DNA of 64,000 nucleotides. It comes from Limnohabitans curvus. Lineage in GTDB: Bacteria > Pseudomonadota > Gammaproteobacteria > Burkholderiales > Burkholderiaceae_C. A program made the translations under genes and the position numbers. This document shows, one piece after another, positions 25,778-34,463 of this stretch (its first letter is position 1; the number at the start of each line of letters is the position of its first letter). The DNA lies in contig NZ_NESP01000001.1 in the NCBI RefSeq assembly GCF_003063475.1, forward strand, positions 2,356,001 through 2,420,000. The letters are read 5' to 3'. Below the pieces are notes generated by a model, which was not told the DNA's origin, searched no databases, and saw nothing but the letters and a program-made list of their open reading frames with translations.

Positions 25778-26764
25778 TTACTTCACAGCTTGGATTGCTG
25801 CGAGCTTGTCTGCGCCAAATTCTTTGGCGTAGTTGGCGTAAGGGCCTTTGAGTGCATCGCTGAAGCTGGTGCTGTTGACCTTTTTCACCACTTGCATGCC
25901 TTCACGTTCGAGTTGGGCAATGCCATTGGCTTCGTCGTCATTGACTTTCTTACGTGTGGCGGCCACGCTCTTGGTCGCTGCGTCCATGAATGCCTTTTTG
26001 TCGGCATCGCTGAGCTTGTTCATGATGCGTGGCGAGGTGATGATGAGCGCAGGTGAGTACACATGGCCTGTGAGTGACAAGTGCTTTTGTACTTGTGAAA
26101 ACTTGGAAGCCAAGATGACTGGGATGGGGTTTTCTTGACCATCCACAACGCCTTGTTGCAAGGCACCAAACACTTCAGGAAATGCCATGGGGGTGGGTTG
26201 GATGCCGAATGAGCGATAGCCTTCCATGTGCACCTTGTTTTCCATGGTACGCATCTTCAAGCCGCTGGCGTCCGAAGCACTGACGATGGGACGCTTGTTG
26301 TTGGTCATGTGACGGAAGCCGTTTTCGCTCCAAGCCAAAGCCACCAAGCCGTGGTTGCTGAACTTGGCCAACATGTCTTGACCAATTTTTCCGTCCAGCA
26401 CTTTGCGCGCGTGGTCGTAGTCACGGAACAAAAAGGGCACGTCCACGATTTTCATTTCAGGAACGAAGTTGCCGACGGGCCCTGTGGAGGTGATGACTAG
26501 GTCTTGTGTGCCGATTTGTACAGCTTCAATTTCTTCGCGTTCACCACCCAAAGCGCTGGCAGGGTAGACCTGGCACTTGTAGCGGCCTTGGGTATTTTTG
26601 TCGAGCGTGTCGCAAAACACATTGGCGCCCACATCGTAGTGAGAGCCTTTGGCCAGCACGTGACCCATTTTCAAAACGGTTTGGGCTTGTGTGGGAAATG
26701 CGGCAAATGCGGCAGTGGCGGCGAGTGCTGCCACCCATTTTTTGCTGAGAAAAGTCTTTGACAT
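25778..26764 (-). CDS. dctP: TRAP transporter solute-binding protein (DctP)
   Basis: The 328-residue receptor has a signal peptide ending near FPTQAQ. The mature protein shows MGHVLAKGSHYDVGANVFCDTL, the carboxylate-binding arginine in GLKMRTM and QQGVVDGQENP. It is the first gene of the sugar-acid operon and belongs with the DctQ/DctM pair downstream. The likely ligand, from context, is erythronate or threonate. Confidence 0.92.
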   Translation of the reverse strand: MSKTFLSKKWVAALAATAAFAAFPTQAQTVLKMGHVLAKGSHYDVGANVFCDTLDKNTQGRYKCQVYPASALGGEREEIEAVQIGTQDLVITSTGPVGNFVPEMKIVDVPFLFRDYDHARKVLDGKIGQDMLAKFSNHGLVALAWSENGFRHMTNNKRPIVSASDASGLKMRTMENKVHMEGYRSFGIQPTPMAFPEVFGALQQGVVDGQENPIPVILASKFSQVQKHLSLTGHVYSPALIITSPRIMNKLSDADKKAFMDAATKSVAATRKKVNDDEANGIAQLEREGMQVVKKVNSTSFSDALKGPYANYAKEFGADKLAAIQAVK

Positions 26765-26817
26765 CGTGTCTCCTGATTGTTAAGAGCAGCAACCTGAATA
26801 GCAATCATGCTGTCAGG

Positions 26818-26828
26818 TTGTATGACAA
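26818..26828. promoter_or_regulatory. Candidate GntR/FadR-type operator before dctP
   Basis: TTGTATGACAA matches the T-x-GT-x3-AC-x-A palindrome typical of FCD-subfamily GntR proteins. It lies 54 bp upstream of the dctP start and next to the GntR gene. AACCTGA (26791-26797) and TCAGGTT (26813-26819) form a second, wider inverted repeat overlapping it. Confidence 0.55.
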
Positions 26829-26882
26829 ATTATCTTGAACTAATCAGGTACTCAGTCTAGGGGGTAACCCGTGATGCAGGGT

Positions 26883-27653
26883 TTAGATTTTGGGTTTTGT
26901 CAGCTCGGTTCGCAGGGGCTTGGCCAGCGCGAGTCCTTGGGATGTCCAAAAGACGGGGTCAGCGTTGCCAATGCGTTTGGCCGCATTGAGCATGTGCTTG
27001 GTTCCTGCTTGGCGGGCGGCTTTGACGTCGCCAGCTTCAATGGCTTGCACGATGGCCTGGTGCTCGTCTCGCACCGCATCTTCTAAGTCTGCGCGCGTGG
27101 CTTCGTTGGCGCGGGTGACGCGCGTGGCGTTTTCTAAAAATTGATTGAGGTAAGACAGGGTGTCTAAGAGAAAAGGGTTGTTCGCCGCTTGCGCAATGGC
27201 GGCATGAAAGGCCACATCCTCGCTCACGCCATCACCGCCGCTTGCCACGGCTTTGTCGAGCGCGCGCATGGCTTGTTTGATTTTTTGCAGTGACTTGGTG
27301 GTTCGGCGTTCGGCGGCGAGGGCCGCCGATTCAGCTTCGAGGGCACGTCTGACTTCGACGACTTTCAAGACCGCATCGACCGAGCCATCTGGGATGAGTT
27401 TGAGTTTTCCGGTGTCTGGCGTTGGAAGCGCTTTCACAAAAGCGCCTGAGCCTTGTCGCGTTTCAATGAGCCCCAATGTTTTGAGCCGCGAAAACGCTTC
27501 ACGTACCACGGTTCGGCTAACCCCATGCTTTTGCACCAATGCGTTTTCGGTGGGAAGTTTTTCAGCCGTCTTGAGTTTTCCTTCTCGAATGCTTGTTTCC
27601 AAGGTCTGGGCTAGCTTTTCAGACAGCGAGGCACCTAATTGAATGCGGGGCAT
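26883..27653 (-). CDS. GntR-family (FCD domain) transcriptional regulator
   Basis: The 256-residue protein has an N-terminal winged helix (residues about 10-75: LPTENALVQKHGVSRTVVREAFSRLKTLGLIETRQGSGAFV) and a helical FCD effector domain. The metal-binding pattern appears around FHAAIAQAANNP and EHQAIVQAIEAGD with a later KHM. It lies directly upstream of dctP in the same direction, so it probably represses the sugar-acid operon and responds to one of its acids. Confidence 0.92.
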   Translation of the reverse strand: MPRIQLGASLSEKLAQTLETSIREGKLKTAEKLPTENALVQKHGVSRTVVREAFSRLKTLGLIETRQGSGAFVKALPTPDTGKLKLIPDGSVDAVLKVVEVRRALEAESAALAAERRTTKSLQKIKQAMRALDKAVASGGDGVSEDVAFHAAIAQAANNPFLLDTLSYLNQFLENATRVTRANEATRADLEDAVRDEHQAIVQAIEAGDVKAARQAGTKHMLNAAKRIGNADPVFWTSQGLALAKPLRTELTKPKI

Positions 27654-27818
27654 GGTGAAAAATGTTGCTGGTGTGGCAGAGGGTTGCTTGTTAATAAATC
27701 ATATGCGACAAATGAATCATGCAGAGATGTCAGGTGTTGATTGATCTAGCGCATAGCCACGAGCTGCTGCAAAGCAGTAAATTCAAGACGTACCAACATT
27801 TGAAAGAGTGAACGCCGA

Positions 27819-28154
27819 ATGACGATGCAGTTTTTAAAATTTCGACATGCAATGACCGTTGTTTTCTTTGTCATCAGCGCATCTTCCGCTCCTGCCGCGA
27901 GTGCCAGTGCCGCTTTGGCGCTTGAACACGGTTGCTTCAGTTGTCATGGCGAACCGTCGCGCGGTGGCTCTCCAACATTTGCCCAGTTGTCACGGCATCT
28001 TGCGAAATACAAAGGGCAAACTGGTGCAGCTGCACGCAAGGGCGAGAAGCTGAAAACGGATGATGAGAGCCAAGACATCACACCGCACCGCATGTTGAGT
28101 TCAGAAAAAGCCACGCTGTTGTTGCAGTGGTTGATTGACGGTGTAGCGCCTTGA
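27819..28154 (+). CDS. Small exported c-type cytochrome
   Basis: The 111-residue protein has a signal peptide (hydrophobic stretch AMTVVFFVISASSAPAASA) and one heme-attachment motif, CFSCH. It ends with a helical segment around HRMLSSEKATLLLQWLIDG in which the methionine may be the axial ligand. The pattern is of a soluble single-heme class I cytochrome. Its last codons overlap the start of the P-type ATPase (TTGA), suggesting translational coupling. No redox partner is next to it. Confidence 0.8.
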   Translation: MTMQFLKFRHAMTVVFFVISASSAPAASASAALALEHGCFSCHGEPSRGGSPTFAQLSRHLAKYKGQTGAAARKGEKLKTDDESQDITPHRMLSSEKATLLLQWLIDGVAP

Positions 28155-30685
28155 GCACGGCACCATCACCGCAGCTTGCAGGCCTTACATCTGAGCAGGC
28201 GGCGCAGCAGTTGGCCCGCGACGGCGCCAATGCGCTGGATGCTGCACAGCGCCGAACCGTGTGGGGCAGGCTGTGGGCCCTGTTGCGAGAGCCCATGTTT
28301 GCCTTGCTGGTGTTGGCCGCTTCACTGTATTTGGTGTTGGGCGATTTGACCGAAGGCCTCACACTGTTTGTGTTTGTGTTGGCGGTGCTGGCTTTGACTT
28401 TTTACCAAGAGGGCAAGTCAGAGGCCGCCATTGATGCGTTGCGGCAATTGAGCCAGCCTTTCGCGCAAGTCATGCGTGATGGCCAGCGCATCAACGTGCC
28501 TTCGCGTGATGTGGTGGTGGGGGACATGTTGTTCATCTCCGAGGGGGACCGCATTGCCGCTGACGCTTGGGTCTTGCAGTCCGATCAATTGCAAGTGGAT
28601 GAGTCCTTGTTGACAGGCGAGTCATTGGCCGTGACCAAAGTGGGGGCAGCTTTCGATGAGGCCTTGGTGCATAGCCAGCAGCCGGGGGGCGATGAATTGG
28701 CGGCTGTGTTTGGCGGCACCTTTGTGGTTCGTGGTCAAGGGGTGGTGCGTGTCACGGCCACGGGCATGCGTGGTCAGATGGGGCGCATTGGTGCGTCATT
28801 GAACCAAATCGAAACCGCGCTGACGCCATTGCAAAAACAAACCGCTCAGTTGGTGAAGGTGTTGGCGTGGATCACATTTGGCTTGTGTGTGCTGATGATT
28901 CTCACCTTAGGGCTGCGCAATGGGGCATGGTTGCCTGCGCTGTTGTCGGGCATTGCGTTGGCCATGGCGATCTTGCCCGAAGAGTACCCGGTGGTGATGG
29001 CCATCTTTCCTGCTTTGGGCGCACATCGCCTCGCGCAGGAGGGGGTGCTGACGCGACACATCAACGCGATTGAAACCTTGGGCGCCACCACGGTGTTGTG
29101 CACAGACAAAACGGGCACCTTGACTGAAAACCGTATGAAGGTGGCAGCCTTGGCGGTGGGGGATGCGTCTGCGCCACGTCTGTTCAACATCAATGGCGAA
29201 TCGCTGCCAGACGATTTTCATGGCTTGGTCGAACACGCCATCTTGGCGAGTGCGCCTGAGCCGTTTGACCCGATGGAAGTTGCTTTTCATGCGCTGGGCC
29301 AAACGTGGCTCCACGAGGAACATTTACATCCCGATTGGGATTTGGTGCAAACCTATGCCTTGAGTCCCGCTTTGCGTGCCATGTCACATGTATGGCGTGC
29401 CAGTGAAGATGCCGCGCACATTGTGTCTGCCAAGGGCGCACCAGAGGCGGTGATGGATTTGTGTCATTTGTCGCCCGCGTTGCAAGCGCAATGGGGTGAG
29501 GTGGTGCATGCGATGGCCTCTGAGGGCTTGCGCGTGTTGGCTGTGGCGCAGGGGCGGTTTGTCGGTGACGCATGGCCTAGCTCTGCGCATGGGTTTGATT
29601 TTGAGTGGCTAGGACTGATTGGTTTGAGCGATCCCTTGCGCCCTGAGATTGCGCAAGCCATTGCCGATTGCCATTCGGCCAGCATCAAAGTCATCATGAT
29701 CACCGGTGACTACCCGCAAACGGCACGTGTCATTGCCAACCAAGCAGGCTTGCAGGGCGGCGAGACTTTGACGGGCGACACCATTGACGCCATGTCCGAC
29801 GAGGCGCTGAGTGCGCACCTCAAAACAGTCAGCGTGTGTGCCCGCATTTCGCCGCATCAAAAGCTGCGCATCGTCCAAGCGCTCAAGCGCCGTGGCGAGG
29901 TGGTGGCGATGACGGGCGATGGCGTGAACGATGCACCTGCATTGCGCGCAGCCCATGTGGGCATCGCCATGGGCGCGCGGGGGACCGATGTGGCACGCGA
30001 AGCCTCGTCGCTGGTGTTGGTGGATGACAACTTTGCCTCCATCGTCAAAGGCATACGCTTGGGGCGTCGCATTTTTGGCAACCTCCAAAAATCAATGGCC
30101 TATATCTTTGCCATTCACATTCCTATTGCAGGTTTGGCGCTGGTGCCCATGTTGTTTGCCCTGCCACCTTTGTTGATGCCTTTGCATATCGCGCTGTTGG
30201 AGCTGGTGGTGGACCCCTCGTGTTCCATCGCCTTTGAAAACGAACCCGCCGAGGCTGATGTGATGCAGCGTCCGCCGCGTGACACCTTGGCGCCTATTTT
30301 TGGATTTCAGCAAATGCTGGCCTCTTTCTTTCAGGGGGCGTGTGTGTTGGTCGCGACAGGGGCTGCCTATTGGGTCTCTTTGGATTTTTCTGCTGAAGCG
30401 CAGCGCGCGATGGTGCTCGTCACCTTGGTGGCAGCCAACGCCATGCTGATTTTTTTGAACCGTGCGCGCAATTGGGTTGCTGTCTGGGTGATGGTGGGGG
30501 CGCTGACCTTGGTCTTGTTCGGCATTTACGTGCCGTGGCTTGCCGCACCGCTTAATTTGGCGCTGCTTGATCTCTCGCAACTGGCGACAGCTTTAGGTTT
30601 GGGTATCGCAAGTGTCTTGGCAGCGTGGTTTTGCTTGGGTTTGCTTAGGTATGATGGGCCATTCAAAGGAGCAGAGCATGGCTGA
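28151..30685 (+). CDS. P-type cation-transporting ATPase
   Basis: The 844-residue transport ATPase has the TGES actuator motif (LLTGESLAVTK), phosphorylation site DKTGTLTEN, hinge TGDGVNDAPALRAA and about ten membrane helices, resembling the P2 (Ca2+/Na+-type) group. The ion-path motif in helix 4 reads PEEYPVV instead of the PEGLP of calcium pumps, so the ion is uncertain. It probably starts at TTG 28151, overlapping the cytochrome stop, because no ATG precedes the conserved N-terminus. It ends 8 bases inside the bactofilin gene. Confidence 0.85.
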   Translation: MSTAPSPQLAGLTSEQAAQQLARDGANALDAAQRRTVWGRLWALLREPMFALLVLAASLYLVLGDLTEGLTLFVFVLAVLALTFYQEGKSEAAIDALRQLSQPFAQVMRDGQRINVPSRDVVVGDMLFISEGDRIAADAWVLQSDQLQVDESLLTGESLAVTKVGAAFDEALVHSQQPGGDELAAVFGGTFVVRGQGVVRVTATGMRGQMGRIGASLNQIETALTPLQKQTAQLVKVLAWITFGLCVLMILTLGLRNGAWLPALLSGIALAMAILPEEYPVVMAIFPALGAHRLAQEGVLTRHINAIETLGATTVLCTDKTGTLTENRMKVAALAVGDASAPRLFNINGESLPDDFHGLVEHAILASAPEPFDPMEVAFHALGQTWLHEEHLHPDWDLVQTYALSPALRAMSHVWRASEDAAHIVSAKGAPEAVMDLCHLSPALQAQWGEVVHAMASEGLRVLAVAQGRFVGDAWPSSAHGFDFEWLGLIGLSDPLRPEIAQAIADCHSASIKVIMITGDYPQTARVIANQAGLQGGETLTGDTIDAMSDEALSAHLKTVSVCARISPHQKLRIVQALKRRGEVVAMTGDGVNDAPALRAAHVGIAMGARGTDVAREASSLVLVDDNFASIVKGIRLGRRIFGNLQKSMAYIFAIHIPIAGLALVPMLFALPPLLMPLHIALLELVVDPSCSIAFENEPAEADVMQRPPRDTLAPIFGFQQMLASFFQGACVLVATGAAYWVSLDFSAEAQRAMVLVTLVAANAMLIFLNRARNWVAVWVMVGALTLVLFGIYVPWLAAPLNLALLDLSQLATALGLGIASVLAAWFCLGLLRYDGPFKGAEHG

Positions 30686-31007
30686 TATCAATCCAACCAA
30701 CAACAACCTCGTGATCGGCGAGGGCGTCACTTTCAAAGGCTCTATCTCTGCGCCTGGCAAAGCCGTGATCAATGGCAACGTCACAGGCGAGCTGACAGCC
30801 GACGATTTGTTGATTGGCACCAAAGGTCAAGTGACTGGCACTGTGCGTGCCCGTGAAATTGATGTGCATGGCGAACTCAACGAAGACATCGTCTGCAAAG
30901 AACACCTGTTGATTCACAGCACAGGCAAAGTGTCAGGGACCTTGGAGTATCACGAGTTGGAAATCCAACGCGGCGGTAAGTTCAAAGGCAATATGAACCA
31001 GAAATGA
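30678..31007 (+). CDS. Bactofilin (polymer-forming cytoskeletal protein)
   Basis: The 109-residue bactofilin has repeated beta-helix rungs: NLVIGEGVTFKGSISAPGKA, VINGNVTGELTADDLLIG, TVRAREIDVHGELNEDIVC and HSTGKVSGTLEYHELEIQRG. Bactofilins polymerise without nucleotide and scaffold cell-wall or polar structures. The start at 30678 follows AAAGGAG. The upstream 30612 start lies within the ATPase gene and is rejected. It overlaps the ATPase by 8 nt and the AzlC gene by 4 nt. No cell-wall hydrolase is adjacent. Confidence 0.9.
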   Translation: MADINPTNNNLVIGEGVTFKGSISAPGKAVINGNVTGELTADDLLIGTKGQVTGTVRAREIDVHGELNEDIVCKEHLLIHSTGKVSGTLEYHELEIQRGGKFKGNMNQK

Positions 31008-31732
31008 ATCGGTTCGCCAATCGGCGCGAAGCCTTTTGGCAGGGCATCCGCGATGCCTTGGGCGCGCCAGTTTTAGTTTTATTCGCAGGCATGGTTGGTT
31101 TCGGAGCCATGGGCCATTCCCACGGCTTCGATGCTTGGATGACTGGCCTCACCAGTTTGCTGATGTTTGCGTTGCCCGGTCAGGTGGTGATGCTGGAGAT
31201 GTTCATCTCGGGCTCCTCGTTGCTAGCCATTGGCTTTGCCGTCACGCTGACCTCGACCCGTTTTGTCACCATGGTGGTGACGCTTTTCCCCCAGCTCCAC
31301 CGACGCGACCGCAACCCGCTGCTCTATCTGTGGGTGCACATGCTGGCCATGACCGCATGGGCAGTGTCGATGCGCGAGTTTCCCCGCATGTCTCCACAGC
31401 ACCGCTTGAATTACTTCATCGGTTTGGCTTTGCCTTGCTGGTTGATTGCACCGTTGGGCACCGTGTTGGGTTATTTCGTGGCGGGCTGGGTGCCAGCTGC
31501 CGTTACTTTGGGCTTGGTGTTCATCAACCCCTTGTTTTTTTTGCTCACCTTCACCGATGTGAAACCTTGGGCTAACCGCCTGGCCATTGGCTTGGGCTGC
31601 CTGTTTGGCCCCGCGTTTTATGTGCTGGACGCTGACAGCAGTTTGCTTTTGACAGGTTTGGTGGCAGGCTCTTTGGCTTATGTCATTGACCGCCGATGGT
31701 TACGCCCACGTCCCACGGAGGTGCAAGCATGA
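31004..31732 (+). CDS. AzlC-family branched-chain amino acid exporter subunit
   Basis: The 242-residue membrane protein has about seven helices and the AzlC pattern: FWQGIRDALGAPVLVLFAGMVGFGAMGH, SLLMFALPGQVVMLEMF and TSTRFVTMVVTLFP. With AzlD it forms an exporter of branched-chain amino acids, possibly other hydrophobic amino acids. It overlaps the bactofilin stop and the azlD start by 4 nt each, so it is translationally coupled. Confidence 0.88.
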   Translation: MNRFANRREAFWQGIRDALGAPVLVLFAGMVGFGAMGHSHGFDAWMTGLTSLLMFALPGQVVMLEMFISGSSLLAIGFAVTLTSTRFVTMVVTLFPQLHRRDRNPLLYLWVHMLAMTAWAVSMREFPRMSPQHRLNYFIGLALPCWLIAPLGTVLGYFVAGWVPAAVTLGLVFINPLFFLLTFTDVKPWANRLAIGLGCLFGPAFYVLDADSSLLLTGLVAGSLAYVIDRRWLRPRPTEVQA

Positions 31733-32079
31733 ATGCCGATATGCAAGGCTGGGGCGTTTGGCTAGCACTCAGTGCGGCCTGCGTGGGCACCTACGTTTGC
31801 CGTGCTGCGGGTGTCAAACTGTCGGGTCACATCCATCAAGACAGCGAAGTGTTTCGCTGGCTCTCCACGGTGACCTATGCCATGGTGGCGGCACTGACGG
31901 TTCGCATGATTTTGATGCCGCTTGGCTTGTTGGCCACGGTCCCTGTGTTGTTGCGCGTGGTGATCTGTGCGCTCAGCCTTGCGGTCATGGTTTCTAGCCC
32001 GCAACGTCGCTTGGTGCCTGCATTGCTGACGGGGACGTTGTTGATGCTGGCTTACGGTGTATTTCGCGCAACCCCATAG
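31729..32079 (+). CDS. AzlD-family small subunit of the amino acid exporter
   Basis: The 116-residue protein has about four helices, including WGVWLALSAACVGTYVCRAAGVKLSGHI and WLSTVTYAMVAALTVRMIL, the AzlD pattern. The start at 31729 gives ATGA coupling with AzlC; the longer frame from 31696 is rejected. It completes the two-component exporter. Confidence 0.85.
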   Translation: MNADMQGWGVWLALSAACVGTYVCRAAGVKLSGHIHQDSEVFRWLSTVTYAMVAALTVRMILMPLGLLATVPVLLRVVICALSLAVMVSSPQRRLVPALLTGTLLMLAYGVFRATP

Positions 32080-32105
32080 CCGCTGAGGCCCAACCCTAAG
32101 GCATC

Positions 32106-32864
32106 ATGAATATTCTGATCTCCAACGACGACGGCTTTCAAGCCCCGGGCATTGTGGCTTTGTACGAGGCGCTCAAAGACTTGGGCCGCGTCGAAGTGGT
32201 CGCGCCCGAGCACAACAACAGCGCCAAGTCCAACGCGCTCACCTTGCATTCACCGCTGTATGTGAGCCAAGCGAGCAATGGCTTTCGCTACGTGAACGGC
32301 ACACCTGCCGATTGTGTGCACATCGCACTCACGGGCTTGTTGGACTACAAACCTGACCTCGTGGTGTCTGGCATCAACAACGGCGCCAATATGGGCGATG
32401 ACACGATTTACTCGGGCACGGTCGGTGCGGCGATGGAAGGCTATTTGTTTGGCATTCCCGCCATTGCCTTTTCGCAAGTCGAAAAAGGCTGGGGCCACAT
32501 TGATGCAGCGGCGGCCAAAGCCCGTGAGCTGGTGCAACAAATGATGGCGCAACCTCAAGTGGCGGGCTCGCCTTGGTTGTTGAATGTGAACATTCCCAAC
32601 CAGCCCGTTGCACACATCAAACCCTTGCGTGTCACGCGTTTGGGACGACGCCATTCGGCAGAGCGTGTCATCACGCAAACCAGCCCACGCGGCGAAACCA
32701 TGTATTGGATTGGCAGCGCTGGCGCTGCCAAAGACGACAGCGATGGCACCGACTTTCATGCCACGTTTGAAGGCCACATGTCTGTCACGCCGTTGCACGT
32801 GGACTTGACGGAACATGCCAGCTTGCCAGCGTGGACCAAGCGTTTGAGCGGAGCGCACGCATGA
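32106..32864 (+). CDS. surE: 5'/3'-nucleotidase SurE
   Basis: The 252-residue survival protein SurE hydrolyses nucleoside monophosphates and short polyphosphates. Metal ligands are visible in [13 protein letters not shown] (Asp-Asp), the conserved [13 protein letters not shown] segment (Ser) and [19 protein letters not shown] (Asn). It opens a surE-pcm-nlpD gene string and overlaps pcm by 4 nt. Confidence 0.96.
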   Translation: MNILISNDDGFQAPGIVALYEALKDLGRVEVVAPEHNNSAKSNALTLHSPLYVSQASNGFRYVNGTPADCVHIALTGLLDYKPDLVVSGINNGANMGDDTIYSGTVGAAMEGYLFGIPAIAFSQVEKGWGHIDAAAAKARELVQQMMAQPQVAGSPWLLNVNIPNQPVAHIKPLRVTRLGRRHSAERVITQTSPRGETMYWIGSAGAAKDDSDGTDFHATFEGHMSVTPLHVDLTEHASLPAWTKRLSGAHA

Positions 32865-33664
32865 AGCAACGCCCCAGTTTTCCGGCGCGTTTAGATTCAG
32901 GCAAACCGCAAGCCGCGCCCAAAACTTTGCTGGGTGCCACGCGTGTGGTGACGCCACAGTCGCCCGCCCGTGCCAAACCTGTGGGCATGGCCAGCCCCAC
33001 GGGCGTGGGTTTGGACTCGTCGGCGATTCGCGCGCGCATGGTGAAAAAACTGGCAGAGCAGGGCATTGACGATGCGGTAGTGCTCGAAGCCATGGGCCGC
33101 GTGGAGCGGCATCGTTTTGTGGACAGTGCTTTGGTCAACCAAGCCTACGAAGACACGAGTTTACCGATTGGCCTGGGTCAAACCATTTCCAAGCCCAACG
33201 TGGTGGCCCGCATGATTGCCTTGTTGCGCGAAGCGCCGGGTTTGCAAGGTGCACAGCTGATGGGCCGCGTCTTAGAGATCGGCACAGGCTGCGGCTACCA
33301 AGCGGCGGTGCTGGCTTGTGTGGCGCGTGAGGTCTACAGCATTGAGCGCTTGCGTGGCCTGCATGACAAAGCGCGTGAGAACCTACGTCCCATGCGTTTG
33401 CCCAACGTCCACATGATTTTTGGTGACGGCATGCTGGGCTACGCGCAAGGCGCGCCCTACAGCGCCATCATTTCTGCAGCGGGCGGTGAGAACGTGCCGC
33501 AAGCTTGGATGGATCAGCTCGCCATGGGGGGGCGCTTGGTCGCGCCGACGCAAACCCAAAGCGGTCAACAAGCTTTGGTTGTGATCGACAAAACGCCTCA
33601 AGGCTTTCAACAAATGCTTCTCGAACCCGTGAACTTTGTACCTCTAAAATCAGGCATTGCTTGA
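32861..33664 (+). CDS. pcm: Protein-L-isoaspartate O-methyltransferase
   Basis: The 267-residue SAM enzyme repairs isoaspartyl residues. A basic, proline-rich N-terminal extension of about 60 residues precedes the Pcm core. That core has [28 protein letters not shown] and the SAM loop [16 protein letters not shown]. The start at 32861 overlaps the surE stop (ATGA). A further 10 in-frame codons upstream are not needed. The extension makes it longer than E. coli Pcm (208). Confidence 0.93.
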   Translation: MKQRPSFPARLDSGKPQAAPKTLLGATRVVTPQSPARAKPVGMASPTGVGLDSSAIRARMVKKLAEQGIDDAVVLEAMGRVERHRFVDSALVNQAYEDTSLPIGLGQTISKPNVVARMIALLREAPGLQGAQLMGRVLEIGTGCGYQAAVLACVAREVYSIERLRGLHDKARENLRPMRLPNVHMIFGDGMLGYAQGAPYSAIISAAGGENVPQAWMDQLAMGGRLVAPTQTQSGQQALVVIDKTPQGFQQMLLEPVNFVPLKSGIA

Positions 33665-33680
33665 ATACAGGGAATTCAGA

Positions 33681-34463
33681 ATGTTTCGTGCCGGAATGTG
33701 GGGTCTTGCTGCCCTCGTGGCAGCTTTAGCGCTGTCGGGTTGCTCTAACAAAGGCCGTCTCGCCCCCGTGGATGACCACTCGATTGGCGGTGTACGTGGA
33801 GCCACGCGTGTGTTGCCGGGTGCTGAAAACGCTGGCAAGCCCGGTTACTACACCGTCAAGCCCGGTGACACTTTGATTCGCATTGGCATGGACAACGGCC
33901 AAAGCTGGCGCGACATCCTCCGTTGGAATAAGCTGGACAACCCCAACTTGATCGAAACAGGTCAAGTGTTACGAGTGGCCCCGCCAGCGCCTGACGTGGC
34001 TGTGGCACGTCCTGCCATATCGCCTGCCGCCGCGCCAGCGTCTGCCCCTGTTGCATCGGCGCCAGCACCGTTGCCAGTGCCTTCGGCTGCAGAGGATGCG
34101 ATCAGCTTTCAATGGCCCGCACGCGGCAACCTCATTTCTGGTTTTGACGAGTCTAAAAACAAAGGCTTGGACATTGGTGGCAAAGTGGGCGACCCCGTGT
34201 TGGCCGCCGCAGATGGCCGTGTGGTGTACGCCGGCGCAGGTTTACGCGGCTACGGCAACCTCATCATCTTGAAACACAACAACACGTATTTGACGGCTTA
34301 CGCGCACAACCAAACTTTGTTGGTCAAAGAAGACCAAGCCATCAAACGTGGCCAAAAAATTGCCGAGATGGGCAACAGCGACGCCGACCAAGTGAAACTG
34401 CATTTTGAAATTCGCCGTCAAGGCAAGCCGGTTGATCCTGCTAAGTATTTGCAGGGCAACTGA
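33681..34463 (+). CDS. nlpD: NlpD-like LysM/M23 lipoprotein, degenerate peptidase
   Basis: The 260-residue lipoprotein has lipobox LSGC after a short signal and a LysM domain ([35 protein letters not shown]). A Pro/Ala linker leads to a LytM/M23 domain. The canonical zinc ligands are incomplete: the first motif reads NKGLDIG (Asn for His) and the last reads KLHFEIR (first His replaced). This matches E. coli NlpD, which activates an amidase rather than cutting murein itself. The start at 33681 gives a clean signal peptide. Confidence 0.9.
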   Translation: MFRAGMWGLAALVAALALSGCSNKGRLAPVDDHSIGGVRGATRVLPGAENAGKPGYYTVKPGDTLIRIGMDNGQSWRDILRWNKLDNPNLIETGQVLRVAPPAPDVAVARPAISPAAAPASAPVASAPAPLPVPSAAEDAISFQWPARGNLISGFDESKNKGLDIGGKVGDPVLAAADGRVVYAGAGLRGYGNLIILKHNNTYLTAYAHNQTLLVKEDQAIKRGQKIAEMGNSDADQVKLHFEIRRQGKPVDPAKYLQGN

